A stretch of 64,000 nt of DNA from JANQHO01 sp965218075. GTDB lineage: Bacteria; Bacteroidota; Bacteroidia; Flavobacteriales; Schleiferiaceae. The position numbers were made by a program, and so were the translations under genes. Within the stretch, counting starts at the first letter, position 1. The number at the start of each line of letters is the position of its first letter. The notes below the pieces were generated by a model that was not told where the DNA came from, did not search any database, and was given only the letters and a program-made list of their open reading frames with translations. The DNA lies in the NCBI GenBank assembly GCA_965218075.1, contig CBDCJZ010000003.1, positions 992,001 through 1,056,000 on the forward strand, in the 5' to 3' direction. Below are positions 60,201 through 64,000 of the stretch, piece after piece.

Positions 60201-62607
60201 CAGTGGAATCAACGTAATTACTTAAGTCAGCCGTCAGAATTAAGTAGTTAGTAACCACATTGCCGCTACTCATTGATTTATCTAATGTCGCTGCTCTATA
60301 CTCAACAGTGGAAGGAAAACCCGCTAGTGTCCCGAACCTTAGGCGACCTATACCGGTCTCACTCGTCTCATAATTCCATTTGTATCCAGAAGAACAAAAT
60401 ACATTTCCGTCTCGCTGAAAAGAAAGAATATTTGTCCTTTCTCCTGCCTGCGTAAAATCTTCCACAAAAGGTAATTCAATAGCAGATAATGGATTACAAA
60501 GTGTAGTAAAACTAACCGGAACACTCCACTCACTAACCTCACCAGAACTTGAGCAGCTATCCCGTACGTAAACCTCATAAGCAGTAAACTCATCTAAGCC
60601 ACTTAAGGAATGAGAACTGGCGGTGGTGGAAACTAGAGTTCCAGCTCCTCCCGGGGTAAAACCTTCAGTACCGTATTCGATCTCCCACTTAGATGCCCCT
60701 CCTGTCGTCCACGATAGCTCAGCTGAACTGTCTGTGACGTTTGTCGCTCTTAAACCTCTCGGAAAAGGACAAGCTACCTCCTTAATAGCAATATCATCGA
60801 AAGAATAGCCACTATGCCCCGTCTTACTAACGGCTACTCCAGTATCTTGCTGGCCAAAGCGAAGCTGAAAAGTAGATGATATTGCTTGACGAGGAAAGTG
60901 CCCCACATAGCCTATAATAGAATCGATGTCTATACCCCTAACTTCCTTGTACACTCCAGCGCTCGCCTGATTTGTACTTAAATTATAGATTTCTAACCAA
61001 CTGTTCGCCTCGCTGCCGCGTACCCATACTTTATCGTTCGGATTACTATCCTCCCCATGATGCAGATAGCTGAAACTCAACTCCAAATCAGTGGAAGAAG
61101 TGTAATTCGTCAGATCGGCTGTCAGAATTAAGTAGTTAGTAACCACATTGCTGCTCTTTATTGATTTATCTAATGTCGCTGCTTTGCTCCCAGATTTGGA
61201 AAAATCCGATGCCCCAAATCTCAGACGACTTATATCTTTTGCATCCGTCTCATAACTCCATTTGTATCCCACTCCCGGAAAACAAAGTACATCTTGGCTT
61301 TGCTGAAAAGTAGCCACTGGTACCGATTCAAAGCCTTCCTCAATGGGTAAACTAGCTACAGATAATGAAGGACAAGATGTAGTAAAGCTAGCTGGATCGC
61401 TCCACTCGCTCTGCTTAGAAGGGCTTAAGCAATTATCACGTACATAGACTTCATAAGTCGTGATGGGTTTCAGCACTGCAGATAGAATATAAGGAGGGCT
61501 AATGGTGGCGGAAATTGGAGTTCCATCTCCAATTCCCGGGGTAAACCCTTCAGTACCATATTCAATATCCCAATTAGATGCTCCACCTGTCCATGATAGT
61601 TCAACTGAATTAGTTGTAACGTTCATTGCTTCTAAATCTTTCGGAAAAGGACAAGATTCCTCCTTAATAGCAACATCATCAAAAGAATAGCCGGCATCTC
61701 CTGTGCGGGAAATAATGGAACTCTCACCTTCTTGTCCAAAGCGAACCTGAAAACCAGAAGCAGAAGTTATTGTTTGGGTGGGACTGCTTTGGGCCAAAAG
61801 AGCATCGATGTCTAAACCTCTAACTTCCTTGTACACTCCAGCTTTGACCTGGTTCTCACTTAAATCATAGATTTCTAACCAATTGTCTGTCTCGCTGGCA
61901 CGTATCCATACCTTATCGTTCGAATGACTAGCATCATCGTGATGCATATAGCTGAAACTCAACTCCAAATCAGTGGAAGCAGCATAATTCCTCAGGTCGG
62001 CTGTCAGAATTAGATAGTTAATAACATCTGTTTCACTAGAACCTAAAGAACCTAATCTATCTAATGTCGCTGCTTTGCTCCCAGAATTGGAAAAATTCAA
62101 TACTCCAAACCTCAAGCGACCTGTATCGGCTACACTCGTCTCATAACTCCATTTGTATCCCGATCCCGAAAAACAAAGTACATCTTGGTTTCGCTGAAAA
62201 GTAGCCCTCCTTGCTGACTCAAAGCCTTCCTCAATGGGTAAGTCAGCAGGACTAGAAAATGGAGAACAAGATGTAGTAAACTCAAGTGGATCACTCCACT
62301 CACTAGAGCTAGGAGAGCCTGGGCAATCCGCCCTACGTACATAGACCTTATAAGTCGTGATGGGCGTCAGGCCACTTATAGTATAAGGATTGGCACCAGT
62401 GTTTCTCAGAGTCCCGTTCCCCTGAGTAAAGCTTGCAAGACCGTATTCAATATCCCACTTAGCTCCACTACTCCCCCAAGCTATTTCAACTGAGGTAGCT
62501 GCAATACTTGTGACTCTCAAGTTTTGGGGAACAAGACAAGTCGTTTGTGCTTTTAAAGAAAAAGACCCACATAAAACAATTAGGATTGAAAAATAAAATC
62601 TTCTCAT
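45217..62607 (-). CDS. Giant T9SS-secreted repeat protein (FN3 and beta-module repeats), 5,796 residues
   Basis: Uninterrupted over 17.4 kb. Parts in order: signal peptide (1 to about 20, FYFSILIVLCGSFSLKAQ); residues ~20-3090 with 12 FN3-like domains and 10 copies of a ~170-residue beta module (hallmarks: KWSYET, RLRFG, AATLDKS, NYLILTADL, LELSFSYMHHGE, DKVWIRGSE, AGVYK, VRGLDIDAL, STFQLRFGQQDTGVA, GYSFDDI); residues ~3090-5700 with about 29 consecutive FN3-like repeats of ~90 residues (CPAPSSL, ATLSWVTGGA, WDLEYGIRGF, YDFYVRDSCG); then a T9SS sorting domain (SLRIYPNPSDGIFNIEF, RGVYILKL, NRRITLQ). Each FN3 has two cysteines that could pair. It is likely exported across both membranes and anchored or released at the surface; an adhesin role is inference. 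A TTG/TACCTTTG promoter lies upstream. A second gene of the same type starts to the right. Confidence 0.9.
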   Translation of the reverse strand: MRRFYFSILIVLCGSFSLKAQTTCLVPQNLRVTSIAATSVEIAWGSSGAKWDIEYGLASFTQGNGTLRNTGANPYTISGLTPITTYKVYVRRADCPGSPSSSEWSDPLEFTTSCSPFSSPADLPIEEGFESARRATFQRNQDVLCFSGSGYKWSYETSVADTGRLRFGVLNFSNSGSKAATLDRLGSLGSSETDVINYLILTADLRNYAASTDLELSFSYMHHDDASHSNDKVWIRASETDNWLEIYDLSENQVKAGVYKEVRGLDIDALLAQSSPTQTITSASGFQVRFGQEGESSIISRTGDAGYSFDDVAIKEESCPFPKDLEAMNVTTNSVELSWTGGASNWDIEYGTEGFTPGIGDGTPISATISPPYILSAVLKPITTYEVYVRDNCLSPSKQSEWSDPASFTTSCPSLSVASLPIEEGFESVPVATFQQSQDVLCFPGVGYKWSYETDAKDISRLRFGASDFSKSGSKAATLDKSIKSSNVVTNYLILTADLTNYTSSTDLELSFSYLHHGEDSNPNDKVWVRGSEANSWLEIYNLSTNQASAGVYKEVRGIDIDSIIGYVGHFPRQAISSTFQLRFGQQDTGVAVSKTGHSGYSFDDIAIKEVACPFPRGLRATNVTDSSAELSWTTGGASKWEIEYGTEGFTPGGAGTLVSTTASSHSLSGLDEFTAYEVYVRDSCSSSGEVSEWSVPVSFTTLCNPLSAIELPFVEDFTQAGERTNILSFQRDGNVFCSSGYKWNYETSETGIGRLRFGTLAGFPSTVEYRAATLDKSMSSGNVVTNYLILTADLSNYVDSTELELDFKYVNHGESVHPNDAVWIRGSDIDNWIEIHSLGGKAGVYHRARGLDIDALLDGVGRKVSATFQLRFGQQDTGIAVSKTGHSGYSFDNIVIDQVACSFPKVLEETNITANSVELSWTPGKASTSSWDIEYGFADSPQGTRTRISVFANPYVLGGLVPTRTYEFYVRDNCSSSSSSEWSDTSSFITPCSSLSAASLPIREDFESASGTFQQNQDVLCSPEYKWSYERLGDKGQLRFSNFSNSGNVAVTLDKSISSGDVATNLLILTADLRNYAASTNLELSFSYMHHGESSHPNDKVWIRGSERDVWVEVYNLGTNQGKAGMYKRVRGLDIDAILKNNSNQAVSATFQLRFGQQDTGVAKNLKEESGYSFDDIVIDVEDCPFPKNLAITNITANSAELSWTPGSTSTSKWEFEYGPVGFILGSGTQVSTTANPHTLGSLVPIRTYEVYVRDNCSSSSKSEWSDPISFTTSCPALFAIALPINEDFESVSSSTFQRDQDVLCSPKGYKWSYETSMADTGRLRFGVSGFSGAGSSAVTLDKSINSGDVVTNLLILTADLRNYAASTDLELNFSYMHHGEGSHPNDKVWIRGSETDTWVEVYNLSTNQGKAGMYKRVRGLDIDAILKNNSNQAVSATFQLRFGQQDTGVAVNETGHSGYSFDDIVIDVEDCPFPKNLAITNITADSAELSWTPGSVSTSEWEFEYGPVGFTLGSGRGDTTTTKPYHLKRLNGATAYEVYVRDNCSSSSKSEWSDPIRFATPCSPLSPIAVPIASSPIVEEDFESAPVGAFQRGQDVLCSSGYRWSYETSAADTGRLRFGVSAFSKSGSSAATLDKSIFSGDTIANFLILTANLNNFTSSTDLELSFSYLHHGEEDSLSNDKVWVQGSETSAWVEIYDLSANQASPGVYKYVKGLDIDILVSVTSTFQLRFGQQDTGVAISRTGYGGYSFDDIVIKEVDCPFPTGLTAGGATANSVELSWVTGGASNWNIEYGIAGFTQGSGTLVRTTANPYTLSVRGLLYGTTYEVYVRDSCLLGSVSDWTGPVSFAIPCGPLSLLPSSVGAKNIKASEAELSWTVGSTLNWQVEYGIAGFTQGSGTLVHTTTNPHILTGLIAGTDYEFYIRDSCDASNKGSWVGPHAFTTLTGCQAPSSLEVDDITQTTARVFWQRGGSPSDWDIEYDVAGFALNSGKRISTKTNPHTLNIASLTPNTVYEVYVRDNCKALGYDVSDWIGPVSFITLCAPLSTATLPIREDFESVVWDTVQQDQDVLCSAGYKWSYETSMADTGRLRFGVSAFSKSGKLAATLDKSIFSSDMVVNYLTLTADLSDYVDSTDLELSFNYLHHGGNSHSNDKVWIRGSDTANWVETYDLSKNQASAGIYKYVRSLDIDAILASLFPIQKISSTFQVRFGQQDTGVAIGLKEHSGYSFDDIAIEEVPCPFPTVSTTNITSNSVELSLTTGVVTASIWDIEYGGPGFVPGSGTRVSTAINLYVIGGLTQATAYDVYVRHDCPSSVSGFSEWSDPASFTTPCSPLSPVILPIREDFESASGTFQRGGDVLCSAGYKWSYETDAKDISRLRFGEPIFSNSGISAATLDKSISSDDAVTNYLILTADLTNYSPSTDLELRFSYMHHGEDDHLRDKVWIRGSETGTWLEIYDLGLNRTSAGVYKHVRGLDIDALLAIGLPSQAASSTFQVRFGQQDTGVAISRTEHSGYSFDDVAIEQIPCPFPKKFEATNVTANSAKLSWVTGGASIWDIEYGLAGFTPGSGSGTRISAIISSHTLGLLQENTAYDVYVRDSCSSSSVSEWSDPVSFVTPCSPLSAVTLPINEDFESASGTFQRERDVLCFAGYKWSYETSAADTGRLRFGVSGFSNSGRSAATLDKSIPSGDTIVNYLTLTADLTNYVSSTDLELRFSYMHHGEDDHLNDKVWIRGSETDTWIEIYDLGLNRASAGIYKHVRGLDIDDLLSRQVVSSTFQFRFGQQDTGVAIKLGEQSGYSFDDIIIEEISCPFPTGLEVTYLVSDSVELSWVTGGASTWEIEYGLAGFTLGSGTRISTTDNPDTLASLQENTDYEAYVRDSCSSSDVSEWSDPVSFTTPCSPLSPITLPLEEDFESLFGTFQRNREVFCSSGYKWNYETSAADTGRLRFRVSAFSNSGISAATLDKSISNSDTVANYLILTADLSTYASSADLELKFSYMHHEKDDSLSNNNKVWIRGSEAGAWVEIYDLSVNQANAGVYKHVKGLDIDALLADVRPSQAISSTFQLRFVQECTGVAIRLREESGYSLDDIIIDEVSCPFPTGLSATNITAMSVDLSWTTGGANNWDVEYGIRGFTLGTGTRINNPANPHILSGLTLGTDYEFYVRDSCGAGDFSVWEGPHTFRTLSCLAPSSLRASGTTLTIATLSWTTGGANNWDLEYGIRGFTLGTGTRISTLANPYAVSGLAFGHSYEFYVRDSCGAGDVSVWKGPHAFSVLSCPAPSSLRASNIAPTITALSWVTGGANSWELEYGIVGFALGSGTRIGVTTNFYAVSGLTSGQPYEFYVRDSCGVGDVSKWVGPQAFRTLSCPDPSFLSARGITQTTAALSWMTGGASEWELEYGVAGFARGTGTRINNPANPYILSGLTLGTDYEFYVWDSCGVGNVSKWVGPQAFRTLSCPDPSSLSAGGITQTTAALSWMTGGASEWELEYGVAGFARGTGTRINNPANPYILSGLTPGTDYEFYVWDSCGVGNVSKWVGPQAFRTLSCPDPSSLSAGGITQTTATLSWMTGGASEWELEYGVAGFVPDSGTRISTTANPYILSGLTPRTDYEFYVRDSCGIGNVSKWVGPQAFRTLICPAPSSLMPIGITPTTVTLSWMTGGASEWELEYGVAGFSLGTGTQISTTLRSYGVSGLAYGQSYDFYVRDNCDVGNVSKWVGPQTVTLSCPAPSSLSVSNITQTTATLSWVTGGANNWDLEYGSPGFIPGTGIQISTIFNSYVVSGLTHGQLYDFYVRDSCDVGNVSKWVGPQTIALICPVPSSLSASNITQTTVDLSWITGGANNWELEYGSPGFVPGMGTRTSTTANPYSVSGLVPGQSYDLYVRDNCDVGNVSKWMGPQNFTTLICPAPSSLSASNITQTTVDLSWMTGGASEWGLEYGLAGFVPGTGIFVYNATNSYSVSGLVPGTAYDFYVRDSCDVGNVSKWVGPQAFRTLSCPAPSSLTSPHITPTMITLLWVTTSGANNWDLEYGIRGFSLGTGTRISTTANPYSVSGLVPGTAYDFYVRDSCGISNVSRWEGPETFVTLCPAPSSLSASYITPTIATLSWVIGGANNWDLEYGIRGFSLGTGTRTSTTANPYSVSGLVLGTAYDFYVRDSCGVGNVSRWIGPETFGCPAPSSLSASNITQTIATLSWVTGGANNWGLEYGIRGFSLGTGTFVYNVSTNPYSVSGLTSGVAYDFYVRDSCGVGNVSKWIGPESFATLSCPAPSSLPASHITQTTATLSRVTGGASNWDLEYGIRGFSLGTGTFVYNVSTNSYSVSGLTSGVAYDFYVRDSCGVGNVSKWIGPESFATLSCPAPSSLSASHITQTTATLSWVTGGASNWDLEYGIKGFSLGTGIFVYNVSTNSYSVSGLMTNTAYDFYVRDSCGVRNVSKWIGPQSFRTLICPTPSSLSASHITQITATLSWVTGGASNWDLEYGIKGFSLGMGTFVYNVSTNSYSVSGLMTNTAYDFYVRDSCGVRNVSKWIGPQSFRTLSCPAPSSLSASHITQTTTTVSWVTGGASEWDLEYGIKGFSLGTGTRISTTTNSYFVSGLMTNRAYDFYVRDSCGVRNVSKWIGPQSFRTLSCPAPSSLSASNITQTTATLSWVAGVGVGAVSWDLEYGIRGFSLGTGTRISTTTNSYSVSGLVTNTAYEFYVRNNCGVGNVSKWIGPQSFRTLICPVPSSLSASNITQTRATLLWVTGGANNWDLEYGIKGFSFGTGTRIKTTINSYSVSGLVTNTAYEFYVRDSCGVRNVSKWIGPQSFRTLICPVPSSLSASNITQTRATLSWVTGGANNWDLEYGIGGFSLGTGTRIKTTINSYSVSGLVTNTAYEFYVRDSCGVGNVSKWIGPQSFRTLSCPAPSSLSASNITQTRATLSWVTGGANNWDLEYGIGGFSLGTGTRIKTTTNSYSVSGLVTNTAYEFYVRDSCGVGNVSRWIGPQSFRTLSCPAPSSLSASRITQTTATLSWVTGGANNWDLEYGIRGFSLGTGTRIKTTTNSYSVSGLMTNTAYDFYVRDSCGVGNVSRWIGPQNFATLSCPAPSSLSASRITQTTATLSWVTGGAISWDLEYGIGGFSPGTGTRIKTTTNSYSVSGLVPGQSYDFYVRDSCVGSVSRWIGPQSFRTLICPAPSSLSASHITQTTATLSWVAGVGVGAISWDLEYGIRGFSPGTGIFIYNVSTNSYSVSSLIPNTAYDFYVRNNCGVSNVSGWIGPETFKTARCSAPSSLMTSGITQTTATLSWVIGGANNWDLEYGIRGFSLGMGTRVSTTVNPYAVSSLTPGTAYDFYVRDSCAVGNASNWVGPHAFGTLSCPTPSSLMVGGITQTRATLSWVTGGANNWDLEYGIGGFSLGTGTRISTTTNSYAVSGLVINTAYDFYVRDSCGVDNLSNWVGPQSFGTLSCPAPSSLMAGGITQTTATLSWITGGANNWDLEYGIRGFSLGMGTRVSTTVNPYAVSSLTPDTAYEFYVRDSCGVNNLSVWIGPEDFATLGCSAPSSLMASGITHTTATLSWITGGANNWDLEYGIRGFSLGTGTRVSTTVNPYAVSSLTPDTAYEFYVRDSCGVNNLSVWIGPEDFATLGCLAPSSLRYVADTITSSAEISWNSGGASNWNLEYGSSGFTPSTGTFVYNVLNPHILRGLSKGDDYDVYVQDSCAAGNISSWSGPLEIRSFQVDELLERSLRIYPNPSDGIFNIEFNSTFDKDIRIQVINMLGQLILEDELENFSRKSLDMGAHSRGVYILKLITEGAVVNRRITLQ
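45480..53310 (-). repeat. Tandem array of ~29 FN3-encoding repeats, period about 270 bp
   Basis: Neighbouring units spaced 270 bp apart (for example 47482, 47752 and 48022 share the same start of an identical stretch). Identity is highest in the middle and 3' part (units near 46-50 kb), lower toward 53 kb. Two units carry an extended VAGVGVGA loop, and one run of units has FVYN in place of RIST, so blocks of units have been copied together. Confidence 0.85.
53330..62300 (-). repeat. Ten alternating FN3 / ~170-residue beta-module repeats
   Basis: Each unit of roughly 270 residues (about 800-850 bp) contains one FN3 domain and one module with the KVWIRGSE and GYSFDDI hallmarks. Spacing is regular except at about 56.5-57.3 kb, where three FN3 domains stand together without modules. 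The module resembles MAM/concanavalin-like jelly-roll domains in its strand pattern, but I cannot assign it to a named family. Confidence 0.8.
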
Positions 62608-62700
62608 TTTTTATATAGAATTTAGAATTTGAAAATTAGTATGGAGATTTAAACAGCACTAGCATAGAGCCTTACACCAAAATAAAATAAAAATTTCGAG

Positions 62701-62732
62701 CAAAGGTATATAAATTAAATTCTTGTAGTCAA
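62701..62732 (-). promoter_or_regulatory. Promoter of the giant gene
   Basis: The reverse strand reads TTG (62732-62730), a 21-bp spacer, and TACCTTTG (62708-62701), a full match to the Bacteroidota promoter consensus. Transcription would begin near 62695, leaving a leader of about 90 bases before the ATG at 62607. Confidence 0.65.
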
Positions 62733-62837
62733 GAGATTTTTAAAAAATTATAAACTAAAATTTCATAAAAACCGATTTCAAGCAAATCACAGGAACTAAG
62801 CCGTGCTGAGGAACAGCTTTCTCACACTATATTCTAT

Positions 62838-63107
62838 AGAGATATTCCCAGAATTCTGGGGCTAGGATTTACGAGGAGAAAATACCGATTGACTCAATGG
62901 TGTATAAAATTTGCGAAGAATTTAACTTGAATGCTGTTACTGTTGCTCTTAACGGAGGAGAGGATTACGAGCTTTTATTTACCATTGACATTAAGGGTCA
63001 CAATAAAATCAAAGGTAATCCCCACTCCGACAGTGATAGGCGGCCACATGACAGATGACGATGAGTCTAAGATAATATCTCAGAAAGGATGCATTTAATT
63101 GCCCTGG
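62838..63107 (+). pseudogene. Duplicated and scrambled 3' fragment of thiL
   Basis: GATATTCCCAGAATT matches 44731-44745, then the copy jumps to the equivalent of 44836 (about 90 bp deleted) and continues with near identity through GGAGAGGATTACGAGC to about 45020. Next comes a short block from beyond the thiL stop (GAGTCTAAGATAATAT, original at 45133) inserted ahead of GATGCATTTAATTGCCCTGG (original at about 45045). It cannot make a functional kinase. Confidence 0.9.
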
Positions 63108-63150
63108 GTCGACACATTGAGTAGCTCATAATAAACCCCCTTATTAATTC

Positions 63151-64000
63151 CTACTGTAAAGTAATACGTCGGTTCACAACTTCCCCTTCAGTAATCAGTT
63201 TAAGGATATACACTCCCCTAGAGTGAGCTCCCATATCCAAGCTTTTTCTGCTGAAGTTCTCCAATTCATCTTCCAAGATCAATTGTCCCAGCATGTTGAT
63301 AACCTGAATCCGAATATCCTTATCAAATGTTGAGTTAAACTCAACGTTAAAAATTCCATCGCTCGGATTTGGATAAATGCGAAGAGACCGCTCAAGAAGC
63401 TCATCTACTTGGAAGCTTCGAATCTCCAAAGGACCGGACCAACTACTTATATCACCCGCAGCACAACTGTCCTGTACGTATACATCGTAATCATCGCCCT
63501 TAGACAGACCTCCTAAAATCTGAGGATTAAGCACGTTGTACAGAAAGGTTCCTGTACCGGGAGTAAAGCCAGGAGGACCGTATTCCAAGTTCCAGTTAGA
63601 AGCTCCACCCGAGTTCCAACTAATTTCTGCTGAAGAAGTGATTGTGTCAGCTACATACCTCAGACTAGAAGGAGCCGGACAGCCAAGAGTAGCAAAGTCC
63701 TCAGGGCCAGTCCAAACACTCAGATTATTCACTCCACAGCTATCCCGAACATAGAAATCATAAGCCGTGTTGGGTGTCAAACTGCTCACAGCATAAGGAT
63801 TGACGGTAGTGCTAACCCGGGTTCCTGTACCAAGACTAAAGCCTCTTATACCATATTCTAAATCCCAGTTATTAGCCCCTCCTGTTACCCATGACAGAGT
63901 AGCTGTGGTGTGGGTAATACCGCCTGCCATCAAAGATGAAGGAGCCGGACAACTAAGAGTCCCAAAGGCATGAGGACCTACCCAGTTACTTAGATTGTCT
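63151..64000 (-). CDS. Second giant FN3-repeat T9SS protein (C-terminal part; rest beyond the window)
   Basis: Open from the stop at 63151 to the right edge without a break. It encodes at least two full FN3 units, a third partial one, and the T9SS sorting domain (SLRIYPNPSDGIFNVEF, ITLQ end). The last 250 residues are almost identical to those of the left giant protein, with a handful of changes (for example NVEF for NIEF, EGEV for EGAV, GPPGFTPG for GSSGFTPS). The start codon lies outside the window; an internal ATG at 63933 is not the start, because the coding sense continues upstream of it. Confidence 0.93.
   Translation of the reverse strand, partial: DNLSNWVGPHAFGTLSCPAPSSLMAGGITHTTATLSWVTGGANNWDLEYGIRGFSLGTGTRVSTTVNPYAVSSLTPNTAYDFYVRDSCGVNNLSVWTGPEDFATLGCPAPSSLRYVADTITSSAEISWNSGGASNWNLEYGPPGFTPGTGTFLYNVLNPQILGGLSKGDDYDVYVQDSCAAGDISSWSGPLEIRSFQVDELLERSLRIYPNPSDGIFNVEFNSTFDKDIRIQVINMLGQLILEDELENFSRKSLDMGAHSRGVYILKLITEGEVVNRRITLQ

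Larger units (their letters stand above)
62608..63150. other. Spacer between the two giant genes
   Basis: It holds the promoter of the left giant gene (62701-62732) and the thiL fragment (62838-63107). The part next to the right gene (63119-63150) repeats the sequence just beyond the 3' end of the left gene (45187-45220). Confidence 0.7.

Noticed and set aside
45602..63754. Many + strand open frames of 60-120 codons opposite the giant genes
   Set aside because: They recur once per repeat with related translations (for example VPVLGVKPEEPYSKFQ, VPRLKPLIPYSKSQ) because they are antisense to the FN3 and beta-module repeats. They have no independent starts or promoters.
63933..63933. ATG at 63933 as start of a short 260-residue protein
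   Set aside because: The FN3 coding sense continues without a stop to the window edge, so this is an internal methionine of the second giant protein.

Overview
The window comes from a Bacteroidota chromosome, most like a gliding, Cytophagales-type lineage. Supporting signs are the gliding genes gldE and gldD, a type IX secretion (T9SS) C-terminal sorting domain on the giant surface protein, Bacteroidota promoters of the TTG / TAnnTTTG type, a SUF operon, a HYC/HMA/TonB metal module and low G+C. UGA is a real stop codon here, because prfB keeps its programmed +1 frameshift at UGA. The assignment below phylum level is an inference.

Layout. 1-1397 is the end of an lpd gene. 1.9-2.6 kb holds two decayed exported-protein genes. 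2.9-4.0 kb is prfB, followed by a membrane glycosyltransferase (4.1-6.0 kb). 6.2-9.3 kb is a three-gene module: a HYC-type small exported protein, an HMA metal-binding protein and a TonB-dependent receptor. 9.4-16.2 kb carries efp, recQ, an rfbC-type epimerase and uvrA. 16.2-19.6 kb is a foreign-looking, decaying cassette: a DNA methyltransferase/nuclease fusion with two nonsense codons, a Gp37/Gp68 (three-Cys-motif) protein, and its TcmP partner with a nonsense codon near the start. 19.8-25.8 kb is parC, parE, folA and thyA. 26.2-27.9 kb holds a fatty-acid desaturase and an Nfu-type Fe-S scaffold gene. 28.2-28.7 kb is a sulfotransferase relic. 29.6-33.3 kb is mutY, ssb, gldE, gldD and a DUF2007 gene. 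A decayed second copy of a tRNA-Arg lies at 33.35 kb. 33.6-38.5 kb carries an M2-type dipeptidase lipoprotein, a KdnB-like iron alcohol dehydrogenase, a transaldolase-type aldolase and a Sua5/YciO protein. 38.7-39.4 kb is another T9SS cargo relic, next to the intact tRNA-Arg(TCT). 40.0-44.0 kb is the sufA-B-C-D operon, divergent from thiL.

The right third (45.2-62.6 kb) is a single 5,796-residue T9SS-secreted protein. It has a signal peptide, about 12 fibronectin-III-like domains interspersed with 10 copies of a roughly 170-residue all-beta module, an uninterrupted array of about 29 near-identical 90-residue FN3 repeats, and a sorting domain. Beyond it lies a scrambled copy of the 3' end of thiL, and then the C-terminal part of a second, nearly identical giant gene that runs off the right edge. 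The thiL 3' end and the giant gene have therefore been duplicated in tandem.

Taken together, the core metabolism and repair genes are intact, while most larger intergenic gaps hold gene relics. That points to a genome undergoing erosion while maintaining and amplifying very large repetitive surface proteins.
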